This document shows positions 15,814 to 24,500 of a stretch of 36,236 nt of DNA, one piece after another (within the stretch, counting starts at the first letter, position 1; each line of letters starts with the position of its first letter). The DNA is from Nocardioides lianchengensis. GTDB lineage: Bacteria > Actinomycetota > Actinomycetes > Propionibacteriales > Nocardioidaceae. The stretch covers positions 29,922 to 66,157 of the forward strand of contig NZ_FMZM01000009.1 in the NCBI RefSeq assembly GCF_900101465.1. The letters run 5' to 3'. The notes under the pieces are model-generated. The model was not told the origin of the DNA, did no database searches, and worked only from the letters and a program-made list of their open reading frames with translations. The translations under genes and the position numbers were made by a program.

Positions 15814-17519
15814 GGGGCCACCCCCGGCTCCCAGGTCGACTCGTGCACCCCGAAGCGCAGCCGGGCCGCGGAGCGGCCCGAGCCGTTGCTCCACCACACC
15901 TCGTCGACGCTGGTGCTGGCCGCGACCACCTGGGTCAGGGCGACGCACGCCCGGCCCCGGCGGCTCGGGGCGACGACCACCACCCGGGTGGGCTGGGTCC
16001 GCGCGAGCAGGCCGGCGAGCTCGGTCTCCAGCGTCCCGGTGCGCCACAGCAGGGTGCGCAGCCGCGAGCGCCAGCGCAGCCGCAGGCGCCGGTAGCGCGG
16101 GCGGAGCGCGGGGACCGGCCCCGCGGGACCGCGGTGGATCCGGAACGGGCGGCCCTCCCCCGGGTCGACGGGGACGAGCGAGGCGCGGCGGCGCGGGTCC
16201 GCGGGGTACGCCGCGGCGAGCCGCGCGGCCCGGTCGGGCCGGTGCGCGGCCGTCTCGGCGCGGACCAGCAGCGCCAGCATGCCCGGGTCGGGCGCGCCGC
16301 CGATCGAGGTCGACATCTCCACCCCGCGGGCCGCGACGTCGGCCGCCGAGGCGGCCCGGCCGACCGCGAGCCGGCAGCGGGCCAGCTCGGCGAGCGGCTC
16401 GATCGCCGGGTGCAGGTTGGCCGCGCGCAGGGCCCGAACCTCGGCCTCGGCGACCCGGCCGCCGCGGCGCAGCTCGCCGGCCTCGGCGAGCAGGATCCGG
16501 TCGCGCCCGTCGGCCGCGAGCGTGGGCGCCTGCGTGCCCACCTCCAGCGGCAGGAACGGGCCGCGGTGCCCGATCCGCGCCCCCGGGTGCTGCCGGCGCA
16601 GGTCGTGCCACTGGCGGACCTGGTCGCGCTGCGCCGCGGTGTGCCGCTCCAGGACCAGCGTGCGACCGGCGGCGGCCAGGCGGGCGAGCTCGTCGGGCTC
16701 CCCGAGCAGGTCGCGGGTACGTCGTACCGCCTCGCGGGGCTCGGCCAGGACGCAGTTGACCCCGTCGCGGAAGCCGGCCGCCGCCAGCGCCGCGGACGGC
16801 TCGGCCACCAGCAGCGCCCCGGCCGCCGGCACCTCCAGGTGCTTGCGCACCAGGTCCCGCGCGATGCTCCCGCAGGCCGGCACCACCTGGGAGGACTCCA
16901 GCTCGGCGACGTAGGCCGCGCCCGAGACCATCCGCGCGTCGGCGGCGCGGTCGAACCACCCCGCGTGCGGCGTACGACGGGTCGCGATCCCGGCCTGCTC
17001 GAGCTCGCGGGCGACCGCCACCCGCCACGGGTAGTGGGCCGCGTGGCTCCCGGTCATCAGCACCGGAACCGGCCGGCCGGCCGGCGGGAGCGGGTCGTCG
17101 CCGCTCGGCACCACGAAGTTCGCCCAGACCACGAGCCGCTCGGCCAGCGCGGGCGTGTAGGCGGCCATCGAGACCGAGGTCGTGAGGACCTGCTCGACCT
17201 CCCAGTGGTCGAAGTCAGCGATCGCCCGCGCCCGGGTCGGGCAGTAGGCGTCGGCGTGCAGGAAGCCGAGGCGCGGCACCTCGGGGCGGGCGGTCAGGCC
17301 GGTGATCGTGCGCGGGACCGTGTAGACCCCGGACTCCAGGAGAGCGAGCGCCGGCTCGTGGCGGTCCACGAGCGCGGCGTAGTCCGCGTCCCCCTCGACC
17401 ACCACGACCCGGAACCACTGCTCCAGGCAGCGGCGCTGGTCGGCGAGGTGCCCGCGGACGAACGCCGGCAGGTGGGCGGTGCCGGTGCGCAGGTGCAGCA
17501 GGGTCGGCCGCTCGCTCAT
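15810..17519 (-). CDS. CgeB-like glycosyltransferase with helical-repeat C-terminal part
   Basis: This is a 569-residue protein. The first 330 residues look like a GT-B glycosyltransferase of the CgeB/Glyco_trans_1_2 kind: SQVVPACGSIARDLVRKHLEVPAAG followed by FRDGVNCVLA is the usual acceptor/donor segment, here cited by its hallmark KHLEVPAAGALLV. From about 370 to 470 the sequence is Ala/Leu/Arg-rich and resembles TPR-like helices. The last 100 residues (ending VDEVWWSNGSG and ESTWEPG) are unrecognised. It overlaps both neighbours by four bases. Glycosyl transfer in repeat-unit assembly is the likely job; the exact family is less certain than for the other transferases. Confidence 0.72.
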   Translation of the reverse strand: MSERPTLLHLRTGTAHLPAFVRGHLADQRRCLEQWFRVVVVEGDADYAALVDRHEPALALLESGVYTVPRTITGLTARPEVPRLGFLHADAYCPTRARAIADFDHWEVEQVLTTSVSMAAYTPALAERLVVWANFVVPSGDDPLPPAGRPVPVLMTGSHAAHYPWRVAVARELEQAGIATRRTPHAGWFDRAADARMVSGAAYVAELESSQVVPACGSIARDLVRKHLEVPAAGALLVAEPSAALAAAGFRDGVNCVLAEPREAVRRTRDLLGEPDELARLAAAGRTLVLERHTAAQRDQVRQWHDLRRQHPGARIGHRGPFLPLEVGTQAPTLAADGRDRILLAEAGELRRGGRVAEAEVRALRAANLHPAIEPLAELARCRLAVGRAASAADVAARGVEMSTSIGGAPDPGMLALLVRAETAAHRPDRAARLAAAYPADPRRRASLVPVDPGEGRPFRIHRGPAGPVPALRPRYRRLRLRWRSRLRTLLWRTGTLETELAGLLARTQPTRVVVVAPSRRGRACVALTQVVAASTSVDEVWWSNGSGRSAARLRFGVHESTWEPGVAP

Positions 17520-18190
17520 CGCCGGGCTCCGGCGGTCGCGCGCACGGGCCGGGCCGGCACGCCGACCCAGGTCTCCCCGGCCGGCACGTCCTCCAGCACG
17601 ACCGCGCCCATGCCCACGGTGGCCCCGGGGCCGACCGTCCGGCCGGGGTGCACGCTGGCGTTCATGCCGACGTACGCCGCGGAGCCCACGTGCACGCCGC
17701 CGCCGAGGCTGACGCCGGCGCAGAGCGTCGCGTAGTCGTCGACCACGTCGTCGTGGGTGAGGGTGACCTGGGGCATCAGGACCACGTGCGCGCCCACCTG
17801 CACGTCGCTGGTCAGGCTCACGTGGGCGAGCACGACGCTCCCGGGACCGACCGTGCAGCTCGCCGGCACCGGTACGCCGGGGTGCAGGAGCCGCGCGTAG
17901 CGGTCGGCCGTGACGCCGAGCCGGGCCAGCCGCCCGACCAGCGTGCGCCGGGTGCTGCCCCGGCCCGCGCAGACCACGACCTCGCTGGTGGTCAGGTCGG
18001 CGAGCTGGTCGATGCCGCCGATGACCATCGCACCGGTCGGGTCCCCGAGCCGTCGGCCGGCCAGGTCCCGGCCCCACCGGCGCGGGTCGTCGTCCACGGC
18101 CACGACGCAGTCGTGACGACCGGCCGCGTCGACGACCGTGAGCGCCTCGCGGGCCAGCCCGCCGGCCGCGACGAGGACCAGGCTCCTCAT
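17516..18190 (-). CDS. Sugar O/N-acetyltransferase, PglD/NeuD family
   Basis: This 224-residue protein has a Rossmann-like sugar-nucleotide-binding N-terminus (LVLVAAGGLAREALTVVDAAG). A left-handed beta-helix of hexapeptide repeats runs from about 105 to 200 (HVSLTSDVQVGAHVVL and later). The histidine in LTHDD lies where PglD has its catalytic base. It ends with VGVPARPV. PglD acetylates the 4-amino group of UDP-4-amino-4,6-dideoxy-GlcNAc made by a DegT aminotransferase, and a DegT gene overlaps this one by four bases. That pairing suggests a 4-acetamido-4,6-dideoxy sugar, which is inference. Confidence 0.84.
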   Translation of the reverse strand: MRSLVLVAAGGLAREALTVVDAAGRHDCVVAVDDDPRRWGRDLAGRRLGDPTGAMVIGGIDQLADLTTSEVVVCAGRGSTRRTLVGRLARLGVTADRYARLLHPGVPVPASCTVGPGSVVLAHVSLTSDVQVGAHVVLMPQVTLTHDDVVDDYATLCAGVSLGGGVHVGSAAYVGMNASVHPGRTVGPGATVGMGAVVLEDVPAGETWVGVPARPVRATAGARR

Positions 18191-19335
18191 CGCCCCGCCC
18201 CCACCAGCACCTCGAGCACGCGCTGCTGCTCGGAGTCGGTCATCCGGTGGAAGAGCGGCAGGACCAGGGTGTGGTCGGTGAGCCGCTCGGTGACCGGGAG
18301 CGGCACCCGACCGGTGTCCCGGCCGGCGTACGCCGGGTGCCGGTGGGCGGCCATGATCCCGCGCCGCGCGGAGATGTCGGCGCGGGCCAGGTCCTCCAGC
18401 ACCTCGTCGCGGCTGCGCGGGTGGTCGGGTCCGACCTCGACCCAGAACGACTGGTAGCTGGTGGTCCCCCAGGCCGGGTCCGCGACCGGCCGCAGCCCGT
18501 CGACCCCGGCGAGGACCTTCTGGTAGCCCGCCGCGAGCACCCGGCGCCGGGCCACCATCTCCGGCAGCCGCCCGAGCTGGACCAGGCCGACCGCGGCCTG
18601 GAGGTCGGTCATCCGGTAGTTGAACCCGACCTCGTCGTACACCTCGGGCGGGGCGAGCACGCTGCGGTGCCGCTCGGCGGCCGAGACGCTCATCGCGTGC
18701 TCGCGCAGCCGCCTCGCCCGCGCGGCCCACTCCGGGTCGGACGTCGTGAGCATGCCGCCCTCGCCGGTGGTGAGCACCTTGCGCGGGTGGAACGACCAGG
18801 CGGTCAGGACGGCGCCCGCCCCCACCGGGCGGCCGCGGTACGTCGACCCCGCGCCGCAGGCCGCGTCCTCGACCACGACGATCCCGCGCGGGTCGCACAG
18901 CTCCCGGACCGACCCGAGGTCGACCGGCACCCCCGCCTGGTCGACCGCGACGACCGCCCGGGTGGCCGGGGTCAGCGCCTCGGCGACCGTGGCCGCCGTG
19001 ACGTTCCCGGTGAGCGAGTCGACGTCGCAGAACACGGGGCGCGCACCGGCGTGCACGACCGCGTTGGCGGTCGCGACGAACGAGAAGGACGGGACGACGA
19101 CGTCGTCGCCCGGCCCGATGCCGGCCACCACGAGGGCCAGGTGCAGCGCGGTGGTGCAGCTGGACAGCGCGACGGCGTGGTCGGCCTGCTGGGCCTCCGC
19201 GAAGCGCTGCTCGAACTCGGCGACGCGGGGCCCCTGGGCCACCCAGCCCGACTCGATGACGGCGACGACGGCCGCGGCCTCCTCGGCCCCCAGCCAGGGC
19301 TCCATCACGTGCAGGCGGCCGGCCTCCCCGGTCAC
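18187..19335 (-). CDS. DegT/DnrJ/EryC1 sugar aminotransferase (second)
   Basis: This is a 382-residue PLP enzyme. K186 lies in SFHPRKVLTTGEGGM, the form typical of 4-aminotransferases such as PglE/perosamine synthase-like enzymes. VEDAACGAG (155-163) is the Asp motif, and SSCTTALHLAL (58-68) the phosphate loop. It is clearly different from the aminotransferase at 11976-13094, so two amino-sugars, or two positions on one sugar, are likely. GTG 19335 overlaps the SDR gene stop; ATG 19305 is a possible later start. It lies between an SDR dehydratase/epimerase and a PglD-like acetyltransferase, which is the order of a keto-sugar to acetamido-sugar pathway. Confidence 0.87.
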   Translation of the reverse strand: MTGEAGRLHVMEPWLGAEEAAAVVAVIESGWVAQGPRVAEFEQRFAEAQQADHAVALSSCTTALHLALVVAGIGPGDDVVVPSFSFVATANAVVHAGARPVFCDVDSLTGNVTAATVAEALTPATRAVVAVDQAGVPVDLGSVRELCDPRGIVVVEDAACGAGSTYRGRPVGAGAVLTAWSFHPRKVLTTGEGGMLTTSDPEWAARARRLREHAMSVSAAERHRSVLAPPEVYDEVGFNYRMTDLQAAVGLVQLGRLPEMVARRRVLAAGYQKVLAGVDGLRPVADPAWGTTSYQSFWVEVGPDHPRSRDEVLEDLARADISARRGIMAAHRHPAYAGRDTGRVPLPVTERLTDHTLVLPLFHRMTDSEQQRVLEVLVGAGR

Positions 19336-20348
19336 GACGCGACCCAGTTGCGGTCGTCGATGCGCTGCAGCATCTCGCGCGGCGTCCGGTCCTGGGCGGC
19401 GAACCAGTCGACCAGGTCGGCCAGGCCGGTGCGCAGGTCGACCCGCGGGCGCCAGTCGCAGAGCGTCCGCATCAGCGCGTCGTCCACGAGCAGCCGTCGT
19501 ACGTCGCCGGGGCGGGCCTCGAGGTGCTCGGCCACCGGGCCGTCGTGCCCGACGAGGCCGTGGACGAGGTCCGCCAGCTCGTTGACCGTGACCTCCGAGC
19601 CGGAGCCGAGGTTGACCGTCCGTCCCACCACGTCGGGTGACTCGGCCAGGGCCACCAGGCCGGCCGCGGTGTCGCTGACATGGGTGAAGTCCCGCGACTG
19701 CTCGCCGTCGCCGAAGACCAGCGCCGGCAGGTCGCAGAGCGCCCGCACGATGGTGCGCGGGATGACCTCGCCGCTGTCGCCCTCGAAGTGGCTGCGCGGG
19801 CCGTAGGTGTTGAACGGCCGGGCCACCACGACGGGCATCCCGTAGGTCCGGAAGTGGGCCCGCGCGTAGGCCTCGCCGGCGAGCTTGCCGGCGCCGTACA
19901 CGGTCTCCGGGCAGGTCGGGTGGCCCTCGTCCATCGGCGCGTACTGGGCGGTGCCGTAGACCTCGCTGGAGCTGACGTGGACGAACCGGCCGACCCCCTC
20001 GTGCAGCGCCGCCTGCAGCATCGTCAGGCTGCCGGACGCGTTGACCCGGTGGTTCTCGACCGGGTCGTGCAGGCTGTGCCGGACCCCGAGGCAGGCCAGG
20101 TGCAGGACGACCTCGGCGCCGGCCACGGCCGCGGCCGCGTCGGCCGGGTCGGCGACGTCGCCGACCCACAGGTCCAGCCGCGGGTCGTCGGCCAGGTGGG
20201 CGAGGTTCTCGCGGCTGCCGGTGGCCAGCGAGTCGAGGACGACCACCCGGGCGACCCCGGCGTCCTGCAGCAGGGTCGTGACCAGGTGGCTGCCGATGAA
20301 GCCGGCGCCGCCGGTGACCAGGACGCGGGCTCCGCGCAGGGTGCTCAT
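19332..20348 (-). CDS. NAD-dependent epimerase/dehydratase (extended SDR)
   Basis: This 338-residue extended SDR has the NAD(P) loop TGGAGFIGSH at 12-21, SSSEVYG at 126-132 and the catalytic Y151/K155 in YGAGK. The substrate-side blocks RPFNTYGPR and SRDFTHVSDTA follow. The SSSEVYGTAQ...FNTYGPR pattern is close to LegB-type UDP-sugar 4,6-dehydratases, but a C4 epimerase is not excluded. If it is a dehydratase, it would supply the 4-keto sugar used by the next gene. ATG 20348 overlaps the stop of the Gfo/Idh gene. Confidence 0.85.
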   Translation of the reverse strand: MSTLRGARVLVTGGAGFIGSHLVTTLLQDAGVARVVVLDSLATGSRENLAHLADDPRLDLWVGDVADPADAAAAVAGAEVVLHLACLGVRHSLHDPVENHRVNASGSLTMLQAALHEGVGRFVHVSSSEVYGTAQYAPMDEGHPTCPETVYGAGKLAGEAYARAHFRTYGMPVVVARPFNTYGPRSHFEGDSGEVIPRTIVRALCDLPALVFGDGEQSRDFTHVSDTAAGLVALAESPDVVGRTVNLGSGSEVTVNELADLVHGLVGHDGPVAEHLEARPGDVRRLLVDDALMRTLCDWRPRVDLRTGLADLVDWFAAQDRTPREMLQRIDDRNWVAS

Positions 20349-21457
20349 CGGACGATCTCCAGCGGCCGGTCGAGGATCGCGACGTCGACCAGGGCACCCC
20401 GGGCCCGCAGGCTGGTGGCCGCGGCCTCGAGGACCGACAGCACCCGCAGCCCCGCCTCGCCGTCGGTGGCCGGCGCCCGCTCCTCGCGGATGCTGGCGGC
20501 GAACTCGTGGACCATCGCGCCCAGCGCCTCGCGCTCGGGCAGGGCCGGGGACCAGGTGTCGCCGAGCCGGTAGGACACCGACGCCGTACGACGGTCCGCG
20601 CTGTCCACCGACTGCTGGACCAGGTCCACGCCGCGGTCGTAGACGCTGATCCGCTGCTGCGGGTTCAGGTCGTCCCAGACCAGGGTCCGCTCGCTGCCCC
20701 CGATCACCATCTGGCGGATCTTGGTGGGGCTGAGCCAGTTGACGTGGACGTGCGCCATCGCCCCGCCCGGCAGCGGCAGGCTGAGGTAGCCCACGCAGGG
20801 CCGACCGGCCCCCACCGGGTCGGCCCCCTGGGCGGCCACGCCGAGCGGCCGCAGGCCCCCGGGCAGCACGTGGTCGAGCACCGACAGGTCGTGCGGGGCC
20901 AGGTCCCAGAAGACGTCCACGTCGGGCTGGACCAGGCCCAGGTTGATCCGCACCGAGTCGACGTACAGGATCTCGCCGAGGGCGCCGTCGGCGACCAGCT
21001 CGCGGATCTTCTCGACCGCCGGGGTGTAGCAGTAGGTGTGGTCGGCCATCAGCACCAGGCCCTGGCTGCGGGCCAGCTCGACCATCGCCCGGCCGGCCTC
21101 GACGCCGTCGGCCAGCGGCTTCTCGACGAGCACGTGCTTGCCGGCGCGCAGCGCCTCGACGGCGATCGGGTGGTGGGTGCGGGCCGGGGTGGCGACCGCG
21201 ACCGCGTCGACGTCGTCGCGGGCGAGCACGTCGGCGAGCGAGTCGGTGACCTGGACGTCGTGCTGGCCGGCGACCTCGCGGGCCCGCTCCGGGTCGAGGT
21301 CGCAGACGGCGAGCAGCTCCCAGTCGGGCGAGCGGACCAGGTTGCGGACCAGGTTGGGACCCCAGTAGCCGGCCCCCACGACCGCGATGCCGAGCGGTGG
21401 TCCGCCGTCGGTCCCGCCGGTGGCGGAGGGCGTGGACGGGTACGACGAAGCGGGCAT
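20345..21457 (-). CDS. Gfo/Idh/MocA-family sugar-nucleotide dehydrogenase (WlbA/WbpB-like)
   Basis: This is a 370-residue oxidoreductase. The dinucleotide loop is AVVGAGYWGPN (about 25-35), and EKPLA at 112-116 is the family's lysine-bearing motif. FWDLAPHDLSVLDH in the C-terminal domain is the usual substrate-site helix with His. WlbA/WbpB members oxidise C3 of UDP-GlcNAcA before transamination and acetylation. A WbpD/WlbB-like acetyltransferase at 26476 and two aminotransferases are in the locus, which supports that reading; the UDP-GlcNAc 6-dehydrogenase is not in the window. I chose ATG 21457 because AGGAG sits eight bases upstream. It heads the 12-gene operon, and dyad site a lies 83 nt upstream. 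Confidence 0.85.
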   Translation of the reverse strand: MPASSYPSTPSATGGTDGGPPLGIAVVGAGYWGPNLVRNLVRSPDWELLAVCDLDPERAREVAGQHDVQVTDSLADVLARDDVDAVAVATPARTHHPIAVEALRAGKHVLVEKPLADGVEAGRAMVELARSQGLVLMADHTYCYTPAVEKIRELVADGALGEILYVDSVRINLGLVQPDVDVFWDLAPHDLSVLDHVLPGGLRPLGVAAQGADPVGAGRPCVGYLSLPLPGGAMAHVHVNWLSPTKIRQMVIGGSERTLVWDDLNPQQRISVYDRGVDLVQQSVDSADRRTASVSYRLGDTWSPALPEREALGAMVHEFAASIREERAPATDGEAGLRVLSVLEAAATSLRARGALVDVAILDRPLEIVR

Positions 21458-21506
21458 CGGACGGGCTCCTGACGGGTGGTGGCCGGACAGTCCCATCGAA
21501 GGTCGC

Positions 21507-21532
21507 CCGGCTCCCGCCCGGGCGGGAGCCGG
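21507..21532. repeat. 26-bp perfect GC palindrome in the leader of the 12-gene operon
   Basis: CCGGCTCCCGCCC (21507-21519) is followed directly by its inverted copy (21520-21532). It lies 30 bp past the stop of the surface-protein gene and 49 bp before the Gfo/Idh start, on the same strand as both. No T-tract follows, so it may be a weak terminator, or a leader hairpin if the operon promoter lies upstream near dyad a. Confidence 0.6.
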
Positions 21533-21540
21533 TGGCGTAT

Positions 21541-21554
21541 CCCCTCAATTGGGG
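21541..21554. promoter_or_regulatory. Dyad site a, CCCC-N6-GGGG (perfect arms)
   Basis: CCCC-TCAATT-GGGG lies 83 nt upstream of the Gfo/Idh start on the minus strand. On that strand it reads TCCCC-AATTGA-GGGGAT, the fullest form of the shared motif. It is the only candidate control site seen in the 105-bp gap before the 12-gene operon. Confidence 0.55.
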
Positions 21555-21562
21555 AGGGTCGC

Positions 21563-24500
21563 TCAGGGCGTGCGAAGGACGACGTCGACGAAGTAGTTCG
21601 TCGACCCCCAGCTCGACGCCGGGTAGCCGCTGCTCGCGCCGTACCGGTAGCGGCCGTTGCCGGCCGCGGGCGCGGTCAGCCGGCCGCGGGTCCAGGGGGC
21701 CGAGAAGAAGCCGCCGGTGACCGCGTAGTGCCCGTTCGGCGCGAAGTACGACGCCACGTAGGTCTGCCCGCCCGTCACCGGGTACGGCGTCGCGAGCTCG
21801 GCGGTCTGCCAGCCGGTGGCCGACTCGTCGGCGAAGGTGACCCGGGCCAGCGGGTCGCCCGCGGCCGACCACAGGGTGCCGGTGTGCGTGCCGGTGTTGC
21901 CCGCGCCCTTGTAGAACCGGATCGCCGTGACGACCCCGTCGACCGCCGGGGCGAACGCCACCCCGAGCTCGAGCGGGTCGCTCTCGCCGACCGCCGCGGT
22001 CGCCGGGGTGACGCCGGCGAACAGCGAGTCGTAGGTGGCGGGGGCGGCCTCGGTGCGGAACGTCCAGGACCCGTCGGGCAGCACGGCCCCGTCGACCGAG
22101 ACCACGCCGGCGTGCTCGACGGTGACCGGGCGGTCCGCGGGCAGTGCGGCGGCGGGGGTGAAGGTCAGTCGCCGGGCGTCGCCGGACAGCTCCACGCTGC
22201 CCGCGACGGGTGCCCCGTCCACGAGGACCCGCACCGTGGCTCCGCTGCGGATCGCCGTGCTGAACGCGATCGACGGCCGGACGCCGGCGCTCACCCCGGT
22301 CGCGCCCGAGGTCGGGGTCCGGGAGGTGACCGCGATCGTCGCCTCGTCGGGCACGTACTCGACGTCGGCGAAGTAGCTCGACGAGCGGTAGCTGAAGGTC
22401 GGGAACCCGCCGGCGGCGCCGTACAGGTAGCGGCCGTTGTCGCCGCCGGGGGCGACGAGCAGGCCCGAGGTGACCGGCTGGGTGAAGTAGTCCTGGGAGT
22501 AGGAGTAGTGGCCCTGCGGGGCCAGGTAGGACACGACGTACCGCCGCCCGGCCAGGACCCGGGCCGGCGTCGACAGCCGGGCCCGCTGCCAGCCCTGCGG
22601 GGTCTCGTTCGCGAACGTCACCCGGGCCACCACGGCGCCGGTGTCGTCCCAGAGCGTGCCCACGTGGGTGCCGCCGTTGCCGGTGCCCTTCAGGAATCGC
22701 AGGGCGCTGACGGTCCCGTCCCGGCTCGGCACGAACGCCGTCCCGAGCTCGACGGGGGACGACGAGTCGTCGCTCGGCACCTGGGGCAGCGCGTCACCGA
22801 AGATGGTCTGCGCCGCGACGCCGGGCGCCGCGGTGGTGAACGTCCAGGTCCGGTCGGCCAGCACCGCGCCGTCGTCCGACACGACGCCCGTGAGACGCAC
22901 GGTCACGACGCTCGCCGCGGGGAGGGCGGCGCTCGGCACGAACGACAGCCGGGTGCGGTCGGCCGAGGACTCGAGGGCGCCGGCGACCGGCTGGCCGCCC
23001 ACCGACGCGGTCAGCGACGCACCGGTGCGCACCGGCTCGCTGAACCACACCCGCACCGGGTTGCTCCGGGGTACGTCGAGCGCGCCGGCCGGCGGGTCCT
23101 GCGCGGTGATCTCGATCGCCGGGGCGCGCCGCTCGAAGACGACGTCGACCAGGTAGCTCGTCGACGACCGCTCCCCCGGGAAGCCCGCGCCGTAGGTGTA
23201 GCTGCCCGCGGTCGAGGACACGCGCAACGGGGGCCGCGACAGGTTGGCCGCCGAGAACGCGCCGGGGGTCTGCGAGAACCGGCCCTCCGGGCTGCGGTAC
23301 GACACGACGTACTCGGCGCCGGCGACGATCGTCACCGGCTGCGCCAGCACGAGCGTCTGCCACCCCGCGGCCGACTCGTCGGAGAAGGTGCCGGAGGCGA
23401 GCTGCTCGCCGGCCGCCGACCAGAGCGAGCCCACGTGCGGCCCGGTGTTGCCGGCCCCCTTGTGGAAGCGCAGCGCGGTGACCGTGCCGGCGACGTCGCT
23501 GGTGAACCGGGTCCCGACGCTGAGGGCCCGGGCGTCGTCGGCCTGCGAGGCCGGCGCGGTGTCCTCCGAGAACAGCGAGCACGGGCACACGCCGGGCGCC
23601 CCCGGCGGGACGGCGCTCGTGAACGACCACGAGGCCGGGCCGGTGAGGGCGATCCCCTGCGGGTCGGTCCCCGCGACCGTGGCGGTGAACCGGACCCCGC
23701 CGGCCAGCGGCGCGGTCGGCGTGAAGGTGACGGTCCGCGTAGCCGCGTCGTACGACGTGCTGCCGGGGACGGTCGCGCCCGTGCTGTCGACCAGCCGGAC
23801 GGTCGCGCTGGCCGGGGTCACCGGCCGCGAGTACCGGGCGGTGACCGTCGTCGAGCGCGGCACGCTCGTCGAGTCCGCGAGCGGGGCGCGGGTGAGCAGG
23901 GTGAGCGGCGAGCTGTCGGTCAGGGTGAACACCGGCTCGACGAAGTAGCCGGTGTTGCGGTGCGACGACGCGGGGAACGCGCCGGGGCCGCCGTACACGC
24001 CGGCGGGCGGGGCGCCGAAGCCGCCCCGGATCCGGAAGGGCGCGCGCTCCCACGTCGCGGACGAGAAGGCGTCGGTCTGCGAGGCGTAGCGCCCCTGGGG
24101 CGCGGTGTACGACGCGACCAGCTGCTCGCCGGCCGCGACCGCGACCGGGGTCGCGAAGTCCACGCGCTGCCAGCCGGTGGCCGTCTCGCCGGTGAAGGTC
24201 GCCGTCGCGAGCCGCTCGCCGGCCGCGCTCCACAGCGAGCCGACGTGGGTGCCGCCGTTGCCGCTGCCCTTGTAGAAGCGGACGCCGGAGACGAAGCCGC
24301 CCTCGGTCGCGGTGAACCGGAGGCCGAGCTCGACCGCGCCGGGGTCGTCGGTGGTGGGGAGCGCGGGGGCGGTGGGCACCGCGGCGCCGTACACGGTGCA
24401 CGGGCAGGTGACGCTCACCGAGCGGCTCGTGACCGCGCCGATGTTGGCGCTGTCGTCGGTGGCCCGGGCGCGGATGCTCTCGCTGCCCACCCCGCGCTGG

